From Amycolatopsis nigrescens CSC17Ta-90 (lineage in GTDB: Bacteria > Actinomycetota > Actinomycetes > Mycobacteriales > Pseudonocardiaceae), in NCBI RefSeq assembly GCF_000384315.1, contig NZ_ARVW01000001.1, positions 815,746-879,745 of the forward strand: a DNA stretch of 64,000 nt, given 5' to 3'. The translations under genes and the position numbers were made by a program. Of this stretch, positions 57,305 to 64,000 are shown one piece after another. The notes under the pieces are model-generated. The model made no database searches, was not told where the DNA came from, and saw nothing but the letters and a program-made list of their open reading frames with translations. Numbering within the stretch: position 1 is the first letter of the stretch; the number at the start of each line of letters is the position of its first letter.

Positions 57305-57347
57305 TGGGACATGATCCCACGCACGAGACCGGTCGGGTTCCATGATC
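57305..57347. promoter_or_regulatory. Palindromic sites before a TetR gene
   Basis: TGGGA-CATGA-TCCCA (57305-57319) and a second CATGATCAC (57341-57349 region) repeat the CATGATC core in the 90-bp gap before ATG 57367. Suits self-regulation by the TetR protein. Confidence 0.35.
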
Positions 57348-57366
57348 ACTCGTCTACCCTTGGGTC

Positions 57367-57954
57367 ATGGGCCGGCCACCGACGCACACCGCGGACACCT
57401 TCCTGGACTCCGCGGCCGCCCTCTTCGCCGAGCAGGGCGCCCGCGCGGTCACGATGTCCGCCGTCGCGCGCCATTCCGGCGCCCCCAGCGGTTCGGTCTA
57501 CCACCGCTTCCCGGACCGCCCCGCCCTGCTCTCCTCGCTCTGGGTGCGCACGGTCAGCCGGTTCCACCAGGGTTTCTTCGTGACGCTGGAAACCGAACCA
57601 GCCACCGAAGCCGCCATCGCCGCGGCCACCCACGCGGTCGCCTGGTGCCGCGAGCACCCTCAGGAAGGGCACGTCCTCTACGCCGGGAAACGCGCCTTCA
57701 GCCCGGAGGAATGGTCCGGGCCCGCCGTCAAGGAATGCGCGAAACTCGACGACGCGCTGGAAGCGGTCATCAACGGTCTGCTGGCCAGGTTGCGCCCGCT
57801 GGCCAGGGAAGACGTGCTGCTCGCCCTGATCGACCTGCCGTACGCGGTGGTCCGGCGCTACCTCACAGTCGGCCGCATCCCGCCGAAGAGCTCGCTGGAC
57901 CTGGTGGAGCGCACCGCGCGGAAGCTGCTCACCGGCGGATCTCGGCCAGCCTGA
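57367..57954 (+). CDS. TetR/AcrR-family regulator
   Basis: 195 residues. HTH with TADTFLDSAAALFAEQGARA and VTMSAVARHSGAPSGSVYHRF, then an AcrR-like C-terminal domain. No obvious partner gene: the upstream amidohydrolase is separated by 90 bp with palindromic sites, the downstream gene is convergent and overlaps by 26 bp. ATG 57367 has no strong ribosome site, so a leaderless transcript is possible. Confidence 0.88.
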   Translation: MGRPPTHTADTFLDSAAALFAEQGARAVTMSAVARHSGAPSGSVYHRFPDRPALLSSLWVRTVSRFHQGFFVTLETEPATEAAIAAATHAVAWCREHPQEGHVLYAGKRAFSPEEWSGPAVKECAKLDDALEAVINGLLARLRPLAREDVLLALIDLPYAVVRRYLTVGRIPPKSSLDLVERTARKLLTGGSRPA

Positions 57955-58969
57955 CCGGCCGCCGTTCCCGCCGCGAGGTCTCGCACGCCTCGGCGATGTA
58001 GAACGCCTCCAGCGCGTCCGCCGCACCGCACGGGCTTTCCGCCGCACCGGCCACCACTTCGGTGAAGGCGCGCAGTTCACGCACGTAGGCCGGATGGAAG
58101 CGCTCCAGGAAACCCGGATAGGCGGCGCTCGCGGACGGCCGCACCCCCGGTTCCGCCGAAGTCAGCGGCATCCGCTCGTCCAGCCCCACCGCGATGCTGT
58201 TCAGCGAACCGTGCACCTCGAGCCGGACGTCGTAGCCGGCCGCGTTGTACCTGGCCGCGGAAACCAGCGCGATGGTGTCGTCGTCCAGGGTGAGCACCGC
58301 GGCCGCAGTGGCCACGTCACCCGCTTCGGCGAAGAACTCCGCGCCGCGGTTGGTGCCCACCGCGTAGACCTCGGTGACCTCGCGGCCGGTCACCCAGCGG
58401 ATGATGTCGAAGTCGTGCACGCCGCAGTCGCGGAACAGCCCGCCCGAATGCGGGATGTACTCGGCCGGCGGCGGTGCCGGGTCGAGCGTGGTGGCCCGCA
58501 GGGTGTGCAGCCAGCCGAGGTCCCCGGACCGGACCGCGTCGCGGGCGAAGGCGTAGCCGGGGTCGAACCGGCGCTGGAAACCGATCTGCACCGGCACCGT
58601 ATCGGACCCAGTGGACCCAGTGGACACAGCGGACACAGTGGACTTACGGATCCGGTCCAGTACCGCCAGCGTGCCCGGAATGTCCGCCGCGACGGGCTTT
58701 TCGCAGAACACCGGGAGACCGGCGTCCACCGCCCTGATGATCAGCTCCGGATGCGCGTCCGTGGCGGCGGCCACCACCAGCCCGTCCAGCCCGGCGCCGA
58801 ACAGCGCGTCGATGTCCGGGGCGTGCTCCACGCCCAGCTTCGCCGCCACCCGCTCGGCCCGCGCGGAGTCCGCGTCCGCCAGCACCAGCGACCCGACCTC
58901 GTCGAGGTCGCGCAGGATCTCCGCGTGCGTGCTGCCGATCCGGCCCGTACCGGCGAGTCCCAGCCTCAT
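57929..58969 (-). CDS. iolG: Gfo/Idh/MocA-family inositol 2-dehydrogenase
   Basis: 346 residues. NAD site LGLAGTGRIGSTHAEILRDL, then catalytic CEKPVAA (Lys of the EKP motif) and RFDPGYAFARDAVRSG; the His in RDCGVHDFDIIRWVTG is the general acid. myo-Inositol dehydrogenase is likely given the LacI, IolE-like, ABC and IolC neighbours. A 9-bp tandem repeat codes for a Ser/Thr/Gly/Val loop (about residues 110-122) not typical of the family. Downstream of the LacI gene by 13 bp; ends convergent with TetR. Confidence 0.85.
   Translation of the reverse strand: MRLGLAGTGRIGSTHAEILRDLDEVGSLVLADADSARAERVAAKLGVEHAPDIDALFGAGLDGLVVAAATDAHPELIIRAVDAGLPVFCEKPVAADIPGTLAVLDRIRKSTVSAVSTGSTGSDTVPVQIGFQRRFDPGYAFARDAVRSGDLGWLHTLRATTLDPAPPPAEYIPHSGGLFRDCGVHDFDIIRWVTGREVTEVYAVGTNRGAEFFAEAGDVATAAAVLTLDDDTIALVSAARYNAAGYDVRLEVHGSLNSIAVGLDERMPLTSAEPGVRPSASAAYPGFLERFHPAYVRELRAFTEVVAGAAESPCGAADALEAFYIAEACETSRRERRPVRLAEIRR
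58607..58642. repeat. 9-bp tandem repeat x4 inside iolG
   Basis: Two units CCCAGTGGA, then CACAGCGGA and CACAGTGGA, in frame on the minus strand, coding Ser-Thr/Ala-Val/Gly tripeptides. The insert falls in a loop before strand VPVQIGFQRRF. Confidence 0.85.
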
Positions 58970-58982
58970 CTGCCTGCTCCTT

Positions 58983-59996
58983 TCACGATCGTTCCTCGTC
59001 CGGCGAACTGGTGGTCGAGCGGACCACCAGCGAGGGATGCAGCAGGCGGCGCACCGGCTCGGTGCGGGCTCCGCGCACCCGTTCCAGCAGCGCGTCGATC
59101 GCCAGCCGGCCCATCTCGGTGCGCGGCTGGTCGACCGTGGTCAGGGAGAGGTGGCGCAGCGCGGCCAGCGAGGTGTTGTCGTAGCCGACCACCGAGACGT
59201 CCTCGGGTACCCGGAGCCCGGCCTCCTCCAGCGCGGAGATCGCGCCGACCGCGTTGAAGTCGTTACCGGCCAGCAGCGCGGTCGGCCGGGACTCGACCGT
59301 CACCGAGCCCAGCAGTTCGTGCACGGCCTTCTCCCCCGCCGTGTCGGTGTGCTCGCTGGCCACCACCAGCGGCTGGAGGCCGTGCCGCCGCATGGCACTC
59401 CGGTATCCCTTGCGGCGGGCCGCCGCGGTGGCCGCGCCACCGCCGTCCAGATGCGCGATCCGCCGGTGCCCGAGGCCGACCAGGTGGTCCACCGCCAGTG
59501 CGGCACCGGCCTCGCCGTCGTCGTTCACGGTGTCCACAGTGGACGCTCGGGAGGTTCTGGAGACCAGCACCACCGGGCACTGCGCGGCCGCTTCCTCGAT
59601 GGCCGCGGCGGGCAGCACCGGGGAGAGCAGCACGATCCCGGCCGGCCGGAAGGAGAGCAGGCTGCTCAGCGCGGTGCGCTCCCGGCTCGGACTGCGGCCG
59701 CCGGAGTTCAGGATCAGGTTGAACCCGGCCGCCTGCGCAGCGGCGTCGAGCCCCTCGACCACGTCCGCGAAGAAGGCGTTGCGCAGGTCCGAAACCATCA
59801 CGCCGAGCACCGTGGACGTGCGGCTGGCCAGCGAACGCGCCATCACGTGCGGCGAGTAGCCCAGCTCCTCGGCGGCCCGGCGCACCGCGGCCCGCCGATG
59901 CTCGCTGACCTTGGGCGAACCGCGCATGACCAGCGACACCAGCGCGCGCGAGACACCGGCCCGCGCGGCCACGTCCTCCATGGTCGGGCGCACCAT
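58983..59996 (-). CDS. LacI-family regulator of the inositol locus
   Basis: 337 residues. N-terminal LacI HTH TMEDVAARAGVSRALVSLVM with hinge helix ERSLAS-type segment (VMARSLASRTS), then a periplasmic-binding-protein-like ligand domain. Transcribed divergently from the IolE-like/ABC/IolC genes, together with iolG downstream. The twin palindromes at 60048-60079 in the shared promoter have the AGCGCT core expected for LacI proteins, so it most likely represses both sides until inositol or a derivative binds. Confidence 0.92.
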   Translation of the reverse strand: MVRPTMEDVAARAGVSRALVSLVMRGSPKVSEHRRAAVRRAAEELGYSPHVMARSLASRTSTVLGVMVSDLRNAFFADVVEGLDAAAQAAGFNLILNSGGRSPSRERTALSSLLSFRPAGIVLLSPVLPAAAIEEAAAQCPVVLVSRTSRASTVDTVNDDGEAGAALAVDHLVGLGHRRIAHLDGGGAATAAARRKGYRSAMRRHGLQPLVVASEHTDTAGEKAVHELLGSVTVESRPTALLAGNDFNAVGAISALEEAGLRVPEDVSVVGYDNTSLAALRHLSLTTVDQPRTEMGRLAIDALLERVRGARTEPVRRLLHPSLVVRSTTSSPDEERS

Positions 59997-60047
59997 CTCC
60001 CACCACCCCGCTCCGGCCCCTTGACACTACCGTGACGGACGTTACAA

Positions 60048-60079
60048 GATTAGAGCGCTCTAATCAATAGAGCGCTCCA
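60048..60079. promoter_or_regulatory. Twin LacI-type operators
   Basis: GATTAGAGCGCTCTAATC (60048-60065) is a perfect 18-bp palindrome. TAGAGCGCTCCA (60068-60079) shares its GAGCGCTC core with one flank changed; the centres are 17 bp apart. Located between the divergent LacI and IolE-like genes. Confidence 0.85.
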
Positions 60080-60096
60080 ACGCCACGGGAGACGTC

Positions 60097-61002
60097 ATGA
60101 CCTTGCCGCTCGGGCTGCCCGAGATCCGTGTCGCCGCGGCCCCCATCTCCTGGGGTGTCTGCGAAGTGCCCGGCTGGGGCCGGGTTCTGGACGCGCCCAC
60201 CGTGCTCGGCGCGATGGCCGAGCTGGGATTGACCGCGACCGAGCTTGGCCCGCCCGGTTACCTGCCGCGCGAGCCGGCCGAGCTGCGCGCGCTGCTCGAC
60301 CGGTACGGACTGGGCCTGGTCGGCGGTTTCCTGGCGGTCGCGCTGCACGAGAACCCGGAAGCCGCGGTGGCCGCCGCGGAGGAGTCCGCCGCCCTGTTCG
60401 CCGCCTGCGGGGCCGAGGTGCTGGTGCTCGCTGCGGCCACCGGCCTGGACGGCTACGACGAACGCCCCGCGCTGACCGGGCCGCAGTGGGAGACGCTGGT
60501 CGCCACCGTGCACCGGATCGACGGCATCGCCGCGCGGCACGGCCTGCGCGCGGTACTGCACCCGCACGTCGGCACGCACGTGGAGACCGAGGCCGAGGTC
60601 GAGCGTTTCCTCGCCGACTCCGCGGTGGCGCTCTGCCTGGACACCGGGCACCTGCTGATCGGCGGCACCGACCCGGTCGGGCTGGCAGGGCGGCACCCGG
60701 ACCGGATCGGGCACCTGCACCTCAAGGACGTCCGCGCCGGGCTCGCCGAGGACGTCCGCGCGGGCAGGCTGGCCTACACCGAAGCGGTCGGCAAGGGCCT
60801 CTACACCCCGCTCGGCGACGGTGACGTGGACATCGAAGCGCTGGTCCGGCTCGTGCACCAGGCCGGCTACCGCGGCTGGTACGTCCTGGAGCAGGACACC
60901 GCCCTCGGTGAGCGGGATTCCGCCGAACCGCCGACCGCCGACACCGCACGCAGCCTGGCGTGCCTTTCGGCTATCTTCACCCGCCTCCAGCCAACGCGGT
61001 GA
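60097..61002 (+). CDS. IolE-like sugar isomerase/dehydratase
   Basis: 301 residues. AP-endonuclease/xylose isomerase-type TIM barrel: APISWGVCEVPGWG near the N-terminus (the IolE sequence mark), ELGPPGYLPREP, a His/Glu-rich metal region HPHVGTHVETEAEV, LCLDTGHLLIGG and HLHLKDV. In inositol catabolism the IolE-type enzyme dehydrates scyllo-inosose (2-keto-myo-inositol). Start ATG 60097 has GGGAG about 6 nt ahead. First gene of the plus-strand arm, 48 bp before the ABC genes. Confidence 0.85.
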   Translation: MTLPLGLPEIRVAAAPISWGVCEVPGWGRVLDAPTVLGAMAELGLTATELGPPGYLPREPAELRALLDRYGLGLVGGFLAVALHENPEAAVAAAEESAALFAACGAEVLVLAAATGLDGYDERPALTGPQWETLVATVHRIDGIAARHGLRAVLHPHVGTHVETEAEVERFLADSAVALCLDTGHLLIGGTDPVGLAGRHPDRIGHLHLKDVRAGLAEDVRAGRLAYTEAVGKGLYTPLGDGDVDIEALVRLVHQAGYRGWYVLEQDTALGERDSAEPPTADTARSLACLSAIFTRLQPTR

Positions 61003-61050
61003 GGCGGGCCTTCACCGCGGTCCAGATGTCGAAGACAGCGAGGAGAGACA

Positions 61051-62040
61051 ATGAGGTCCCATCGCTTCAAGGCCGCCGCGGCGCTGGCCGGGCTGCTGCT
61101 GCTCTCGGCCTGCACCGGGCCGGCGGCCGAGCCGAAGGCGGGCACCGGGAACAGCTCCGGTGCGCCACCGCCCGAAGACGGGCCGCTGCGGGTGGCGGTC
61201 ATCGCGCACGGCACGGCCGGTGACGCGTTCTGGAACGTGGTGAAGAACGGCGCCGAGGAGGCGGGCCGCCAACTCGGCGTGCAGGTGGAGTACAACGCCG
61301 ACGGCGATCCCGGCAACCAGGCCAAGCTGATCGACAACGCGGTCGCGCAGCGGGCCGGCGGGCTGGTGGTGTCCATGGCCAACCCCGAGGCGCTCAAGCC
61401 GTCCATCGAAGCCGCGGTGCGCGCGGGCATCCCGGTGATCACCATCAACTCCGGCGAGGAGCAGAGCGCCGCGTACGGCGCGCTCACCCATGTCGGGCAG
61501 AGCGAGGGCATCGCCGGGGAACGGGCCGGGCGCCGGTTCCGCGAGCTGGGCAAGGCCAAGCTGCTCTGCGTGATCCACGAGGCCGGCAACGTCGGCCAGA
61601 CCCAGCGCTGCGACGGCGCGAAACGCGGGTTCGGCGGCGACGTGCAGACCCTGCAGGTGGACATCAGCAACCCCACCGACGCGCAGTCCAGGATCAGGGG
61701 CGCGGTGCAGACCGACCCGGCCATCGACGCGGTGCTCACGCTGTCCTCGCAGGTCGCGGCCAACTCGGTGAACGCGATCAAGCAGGCGAACTCGGGCGCG
61801 CAGGTCGCCACCTTCGACCTGAACTCCGACGTGGTGTCCGCGATCAAGACCGGTGACGTGCTCTTCGCGGTGGACCAGCAGCAGTACGAACAGGGCTACC
61901 TGCCGGTGCTGTTCCTCAAGCTGCACCGCGACAACGCGAACGTGGTTGGCGGCGGGCGCCCGGTGCTGACCGGCCCCGACCTGGTTGAGAAGTCCAATGT
62001 GGACAAGATCGGCGGCTATGTGGAGCGGGGTACCCGATGA
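61051..62040 (+). CDS. Sugar ABC transporter substrate-binding lipoprotein
   Basis: 329 residues. Lipobox LLSAC after about 20 residues anchors it outside the membrane. Two-lobed periplasmic-binding fold with [32 protein letters not shown] and [15 protein letters not shown]. Ligand probably myo-inositol from the cluster. Its stop overlaps the permease start by 4 bp. Confidence 0.93.
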   Translation: MRSHRFKAAAALAGLLLLSACTGPAAEPKAGTGNSSGAPPPEDGPLRVAVIAHGTAGDAFWNVVKNGAEEAGRQLGVQVEYNADGDPGNQAKLIDNAVAQRAGGLVVSMANPEALKPSIEAAVRAGIPVITINSGEEQSAAYGALTHVGQSEGIAGERAGRRFRELGKAKLLCVIHEAGNVGQTQRCDGAKRGFGGDVQTLQVDISNPTDAQSRIRGAVQTDPAIDAVLTLSSQVAANSVNAIKQANSGAQVATFDLNSDVVSAIKTGDVLFAVDQQQYEQGYLPVLFLKLHRDNANVVGGGRPVLTGPDLVEKSNVDKIGGYVERGTR

Positions 62041-63068
62041 CGGCGACACTCGACGAACGACTCGGCAGCCCGAAACTGACCGACCGGCTGGTGGTGCGCC
62101 CGGAGATCGGCGCACTGCTCGGCGCGCTGGTGGTGTTCGCCTTCTTCTCGGTGGCCACCGAGCAGTTCCTCAGCTCGAGCGGGGTGGCCACCTGGCTGGA
62201 CGACGCGTCCACCCTTGGCATCATGGCGGTGGCGGTCGCGCTGCTCATGGTCGGCGGCGAGTTCGACCTCTCCGCCGGAGTGATGACCGCGTCCACCGCG
62301 CTGGTCACCGCGGTGCTGGCCACCCAGGCCGGCTGGAACGTCTGGCTGGCCCTGCTCGCGTCGCTGGTCTTCGCACTGGCCGTCGGCGCGTTCAACGGCT
62401 GGCTGGTCATGCGCACCGGGCTGCCCAGCTTCATCGTCACCCTCGGCACCTTCCTCGCCCTGCAGGGCCTGAACCTGGGCGTGACCAAGCTGGTCACCGG
62501 CACCGTGCAGGTGTCCGGGATGCGCGGCACCGACGGCTACGCCTCCGCCGGCTTCGTGTTCGCGTCCACTGTGGACATCGGCGGCACCCCGTTCCAGATC
62601 TCCATCCTGTGGTGGATCGGGTTCGCCGCGGTGGCGGCCTGGTTGCTGGTGCGCACCAGGTTCGGCAACTGGATCTTCGCCGTTGGCGGCAGCAAGCTCA
62701 GCTCGCGCGCGGTCGGCGTGCCGGTGGTGCGCACCAAGATCCTGCTGTTCATGACCACCGCGCTGGCCGGCTGGCTGGTCGGCTCGATCAACATCCTGCG
62801 GTTCGCCAGCGTGCAGGCGAACCAGGGCATCGGGCTGGAGTTCCAGTACATCATCGCGGCGGTGATCGGCGGCTGCCTGCTCACCGGCGGTTTCGGCTCC
62901 GCGGTCGGCGCAGCGATCGGCGCGCTGATCTTCGGCATGGCCCGCCAGGGCATCGTGTTCGCCCGCTGGGACAACGACTGGTTCATGTTGTTCCTCGGCA
63001 TCATGCTGCTGGCCGCGGTACTGGTGAACAACGCCTTCCGGCGGCGAGCGGAAAGGGTCCGGCGGTGA
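62037..63068 (+). CDS. Sugar ABC transporter permease (RbsC-like)
   Basis: 343 residues, ATG 62037 overlapping the preceding stop (ATGA). About ten membrane segments with the family mark [15 protein letters not shown] and [18 protein letters not shown], and the RbsC-type permease core [20 protein letters not shown]. Translational coupling with the binding protein and ATPase shows one importer. Works with the ATPase below. Confidence 0.93.
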   Translation: MTATLDERLGSPKLTDRLVVRPEIGALLGALVVFAFFSVATEQFLSSSGVATWLDDASTLGIMAVAVALLMVGGEFDLSAGVMTASTALVTAVLATQAGWNVWLALLASLVFALAVGAFNGWLVMRTGLPSFIVTLGTFLALQGLNLGVTKLVTGTVQVSGMRGTDGYASAGFVFASTVDIGGTPFQISILWWIGFAAVAAWLLVRTRFGNWIFAVGGSKLSSRAVGVPVVRTKILLFMTTALAGWLVGSINILRFASVQANQGIGLEFQYIIAAVIGGCLLTGGFGSAVGAAIGALIFGMARQGIVFARWDNDWFMLFLGIMLLAAVLVNNAFRRRAERVRR

Positions 63069-63859
63069 GTGATTCCAAGAAAACGCTGCTCGAAGTGCGC
63101 GGGGTCGGCAAGACCTACGGCAGCGTGCTCGCGCTGCGCGATGTGTCCGCGGTGGTCAACGCGGGCGAGGTCACCTGCGTGCTCGGCGACAACGGGGCCG
63201 GCAAGTCGACCCTGATCAAGATACTGGCCGGGGTGCACCAGCACGACGCCGGCGAGTTCGAGGTGGAGGGCGAGCCGGTCCGGTTCGCCTCGCCCCGGGA
63301 TGCGCTGGACCGCGGGATCGCCACGGTGTACCAGGATCTCGCGGTGGTGCCGCTGATGAGCGTTTGGCGCAACTTCTTCCTCGGCTCGGAACCCACCGTC
63401 GGCTTCGGCCCGTTCCGGATGCTGGACCGGCGCAGGGGCAGGGAGACCACCAAGCGGGCGCTCGCCGAGATGGGCATCGACCTGCGGGACGTCGAGCAGC
63501 CGGTGGGCACGCTCTCCGGTGGTGAGCGGCAATGCGTGGCGATCGCCAGGGCGGTGCACTTCGGCGCCAAGGTGCTGATCCTGGACGAGCCGACCGCCGC
63601 ACTCGGCGTCAAACAGGCCGGGGTGGTGCTCAGGTACGTGGCACAGGCGCGGGACCGCGGGCTCGGCGTCGTGCTGATCACGCACAACCCGCACCACGCC
63701 TTCCCGGTGGCCGACCGGTTCCTGCTGCTCAAGCGGGGCGCGCCGCTGGGGGCCTACGAGAAGTCCGAGATCGACATCGGCGAGCTGACCCGGCAGATGG
63801 CCGGCGGCGCCGAACTCGAGGCGCTGGAGCACGAGCTGAACACGGCGGCGGATTCCTGA
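63065..63859 (+). CDS. Sugar ABC transporter ATPase, single domain
   Basis: 264 residues from GTG 63065 (GTGA overlap with the permease stop). Walker [18 protein letters not shown]-loop [16 protein letters not shown], signature [12 protein letters not shown], Walker [16 protein letters not shown] and H-loop [10 protein letters not shown]. One nucleotide domain only, unlike the two-domain RbsA type, so a homodimer is expected. Its stop shares one base with the next ATG. Confidence 0.92.
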   Translation: MSDSKKTLLEVRGVGKTYGSVLALRDVSAVVNAGEVTCVLGDNGAGKSTLIKILAGVHQHDAGEFEVEGEPVRFASPRDALDRGIATVYQDLAVVPLMSVWRNFFLGSEPTVGFGPFRMLDRRRGRETTKRALAEMGIDLRDVEQPVGTLSGGERQCVAIARAVHFGAKVLILDEPTAALGVKQAGVVLRYVAQARDRGLGVVLITHNPHHAFPVADRFLLLKRGAPLGAYEKSEIDIGELTRQMAGGAELEALEHELNTAADS

Positions 63860-64000
63860 TGGCAGGGGAGGCACTCGAAGCGCTCACCGTCGGCAGGGTC
63901 GGGGTCGACCTCTACCCGGAGCAGAGCGGGGTGCCGCTGGCCGAGGTGCGCAGCTTCGCCAAGTCGCTCGGCGGCACCGCGACCAACGTCGCGGTCGCCG
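63859..64000 (+). CDS. iolC: 5-dehydro-2-deoxygluconokinase (IolC), 5' part only
   Basis: 47 codons visible from ATG 63859 (TGATG overlap with the ATPase gene). LTVGRVGVDLYPEQSGVPL, EVRSFAKSLGG and TATNVAVA are the N-terminal marks of the PfkB-fold kinase IolC of inositol breakdown. The rest lies past the window edge, where the remaining iol genes probably follow. Confidence 0.85.
   Translation, partial: MAGEALEALTVGRVGVDLYPEQSGVPLAEVRSFAKSLGGTATNVAVA

Overview
High-GC (about 70%) DNA with GTG starts, strong third-position GC bias and a lineage-typical gene set: a mycothiol-dependent nitroreductase-like protein, an AcrA1-type fused acyl-CoA reductase, a DUF222/HNH protein, DUF1707, a LAL regulator and IdeR-type iron boxes. 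This points to an actinomycete, most likely a Pseudonocardiales relative such as Amycolatopsis. The genus is an inference. I saw no rRNA, tRNA, CRISPR array, complete insertion sequence or prophage.

Layout. 0-12.4 kb: acyl-CoA synthetase (cut by the window edge), a family-A DNA polymerase, two small proteins, HrpA helicase, an FMN hydroxy-acid oxidase, a lipoprotein, PucR and MarR regulators and a pirin. 12.4-13.2 kb: a low-GC scar with a probably truncated GNAT gene. 13.2-18 kb: two MFS exporters (one behind an iron box with a divergent TetR gene) and a ferredoxin-reductase-like flavoprotein. 18-24 kb: AcrA1-like reductase, GH2 glycosidase, DUF222/HNH protein, a possibly frameshifted secreted peptide and a DsbA-fold protein. 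24.1-32.1 kb: a tightly coupled minus-strand catabolic operon (thiolase, SRPBCC, MaoC hydratase, SDR, acyl-CoA dehydrogenase, SDR, aldehyde dehydrogenase) resembling peroxisomal-type beta-oxidation. 32.2-39.8 kb: iron-box ABC ATPase, O-methyltransferase, secreted trypsin-like protease, LAL regulator, ABC exporter and DUF1707 protein.

40.6-48.9 kb: one operon under a tandem glycine riboswitch, gcvP-gcvT-gcvH-glyA-lipA-sdaA, which can take glycine through serine to pyruvate and encodes lipoyl synthase for GcvH. A GntR gene follows. 49.0-57.3 kb: an ethanolamine-permease-like transporter divergent from a glutamine-synthetase-like ligase, a gamma-glutamyl hydrolase and an aldehyde dehydrogenase. 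This matches the gamma-glutamylation route that turns ethanolamine into glycine, so the two neighbouring loci plausibly form one pathway. An AsnC regulator and an amidohydrolase follow.

57.9-64 kb: a myo-inositol locus (IolG and LacI on minus; IolE-like, ABC importer and IolC on plus) with twin LacI-type operators in the divergent promoter.

The most unusual sequence pattern is short tandem repeats of 9 or 12 bp. Three lie on stop codons so that the stop is repeated in frame, and two lie inside genes.
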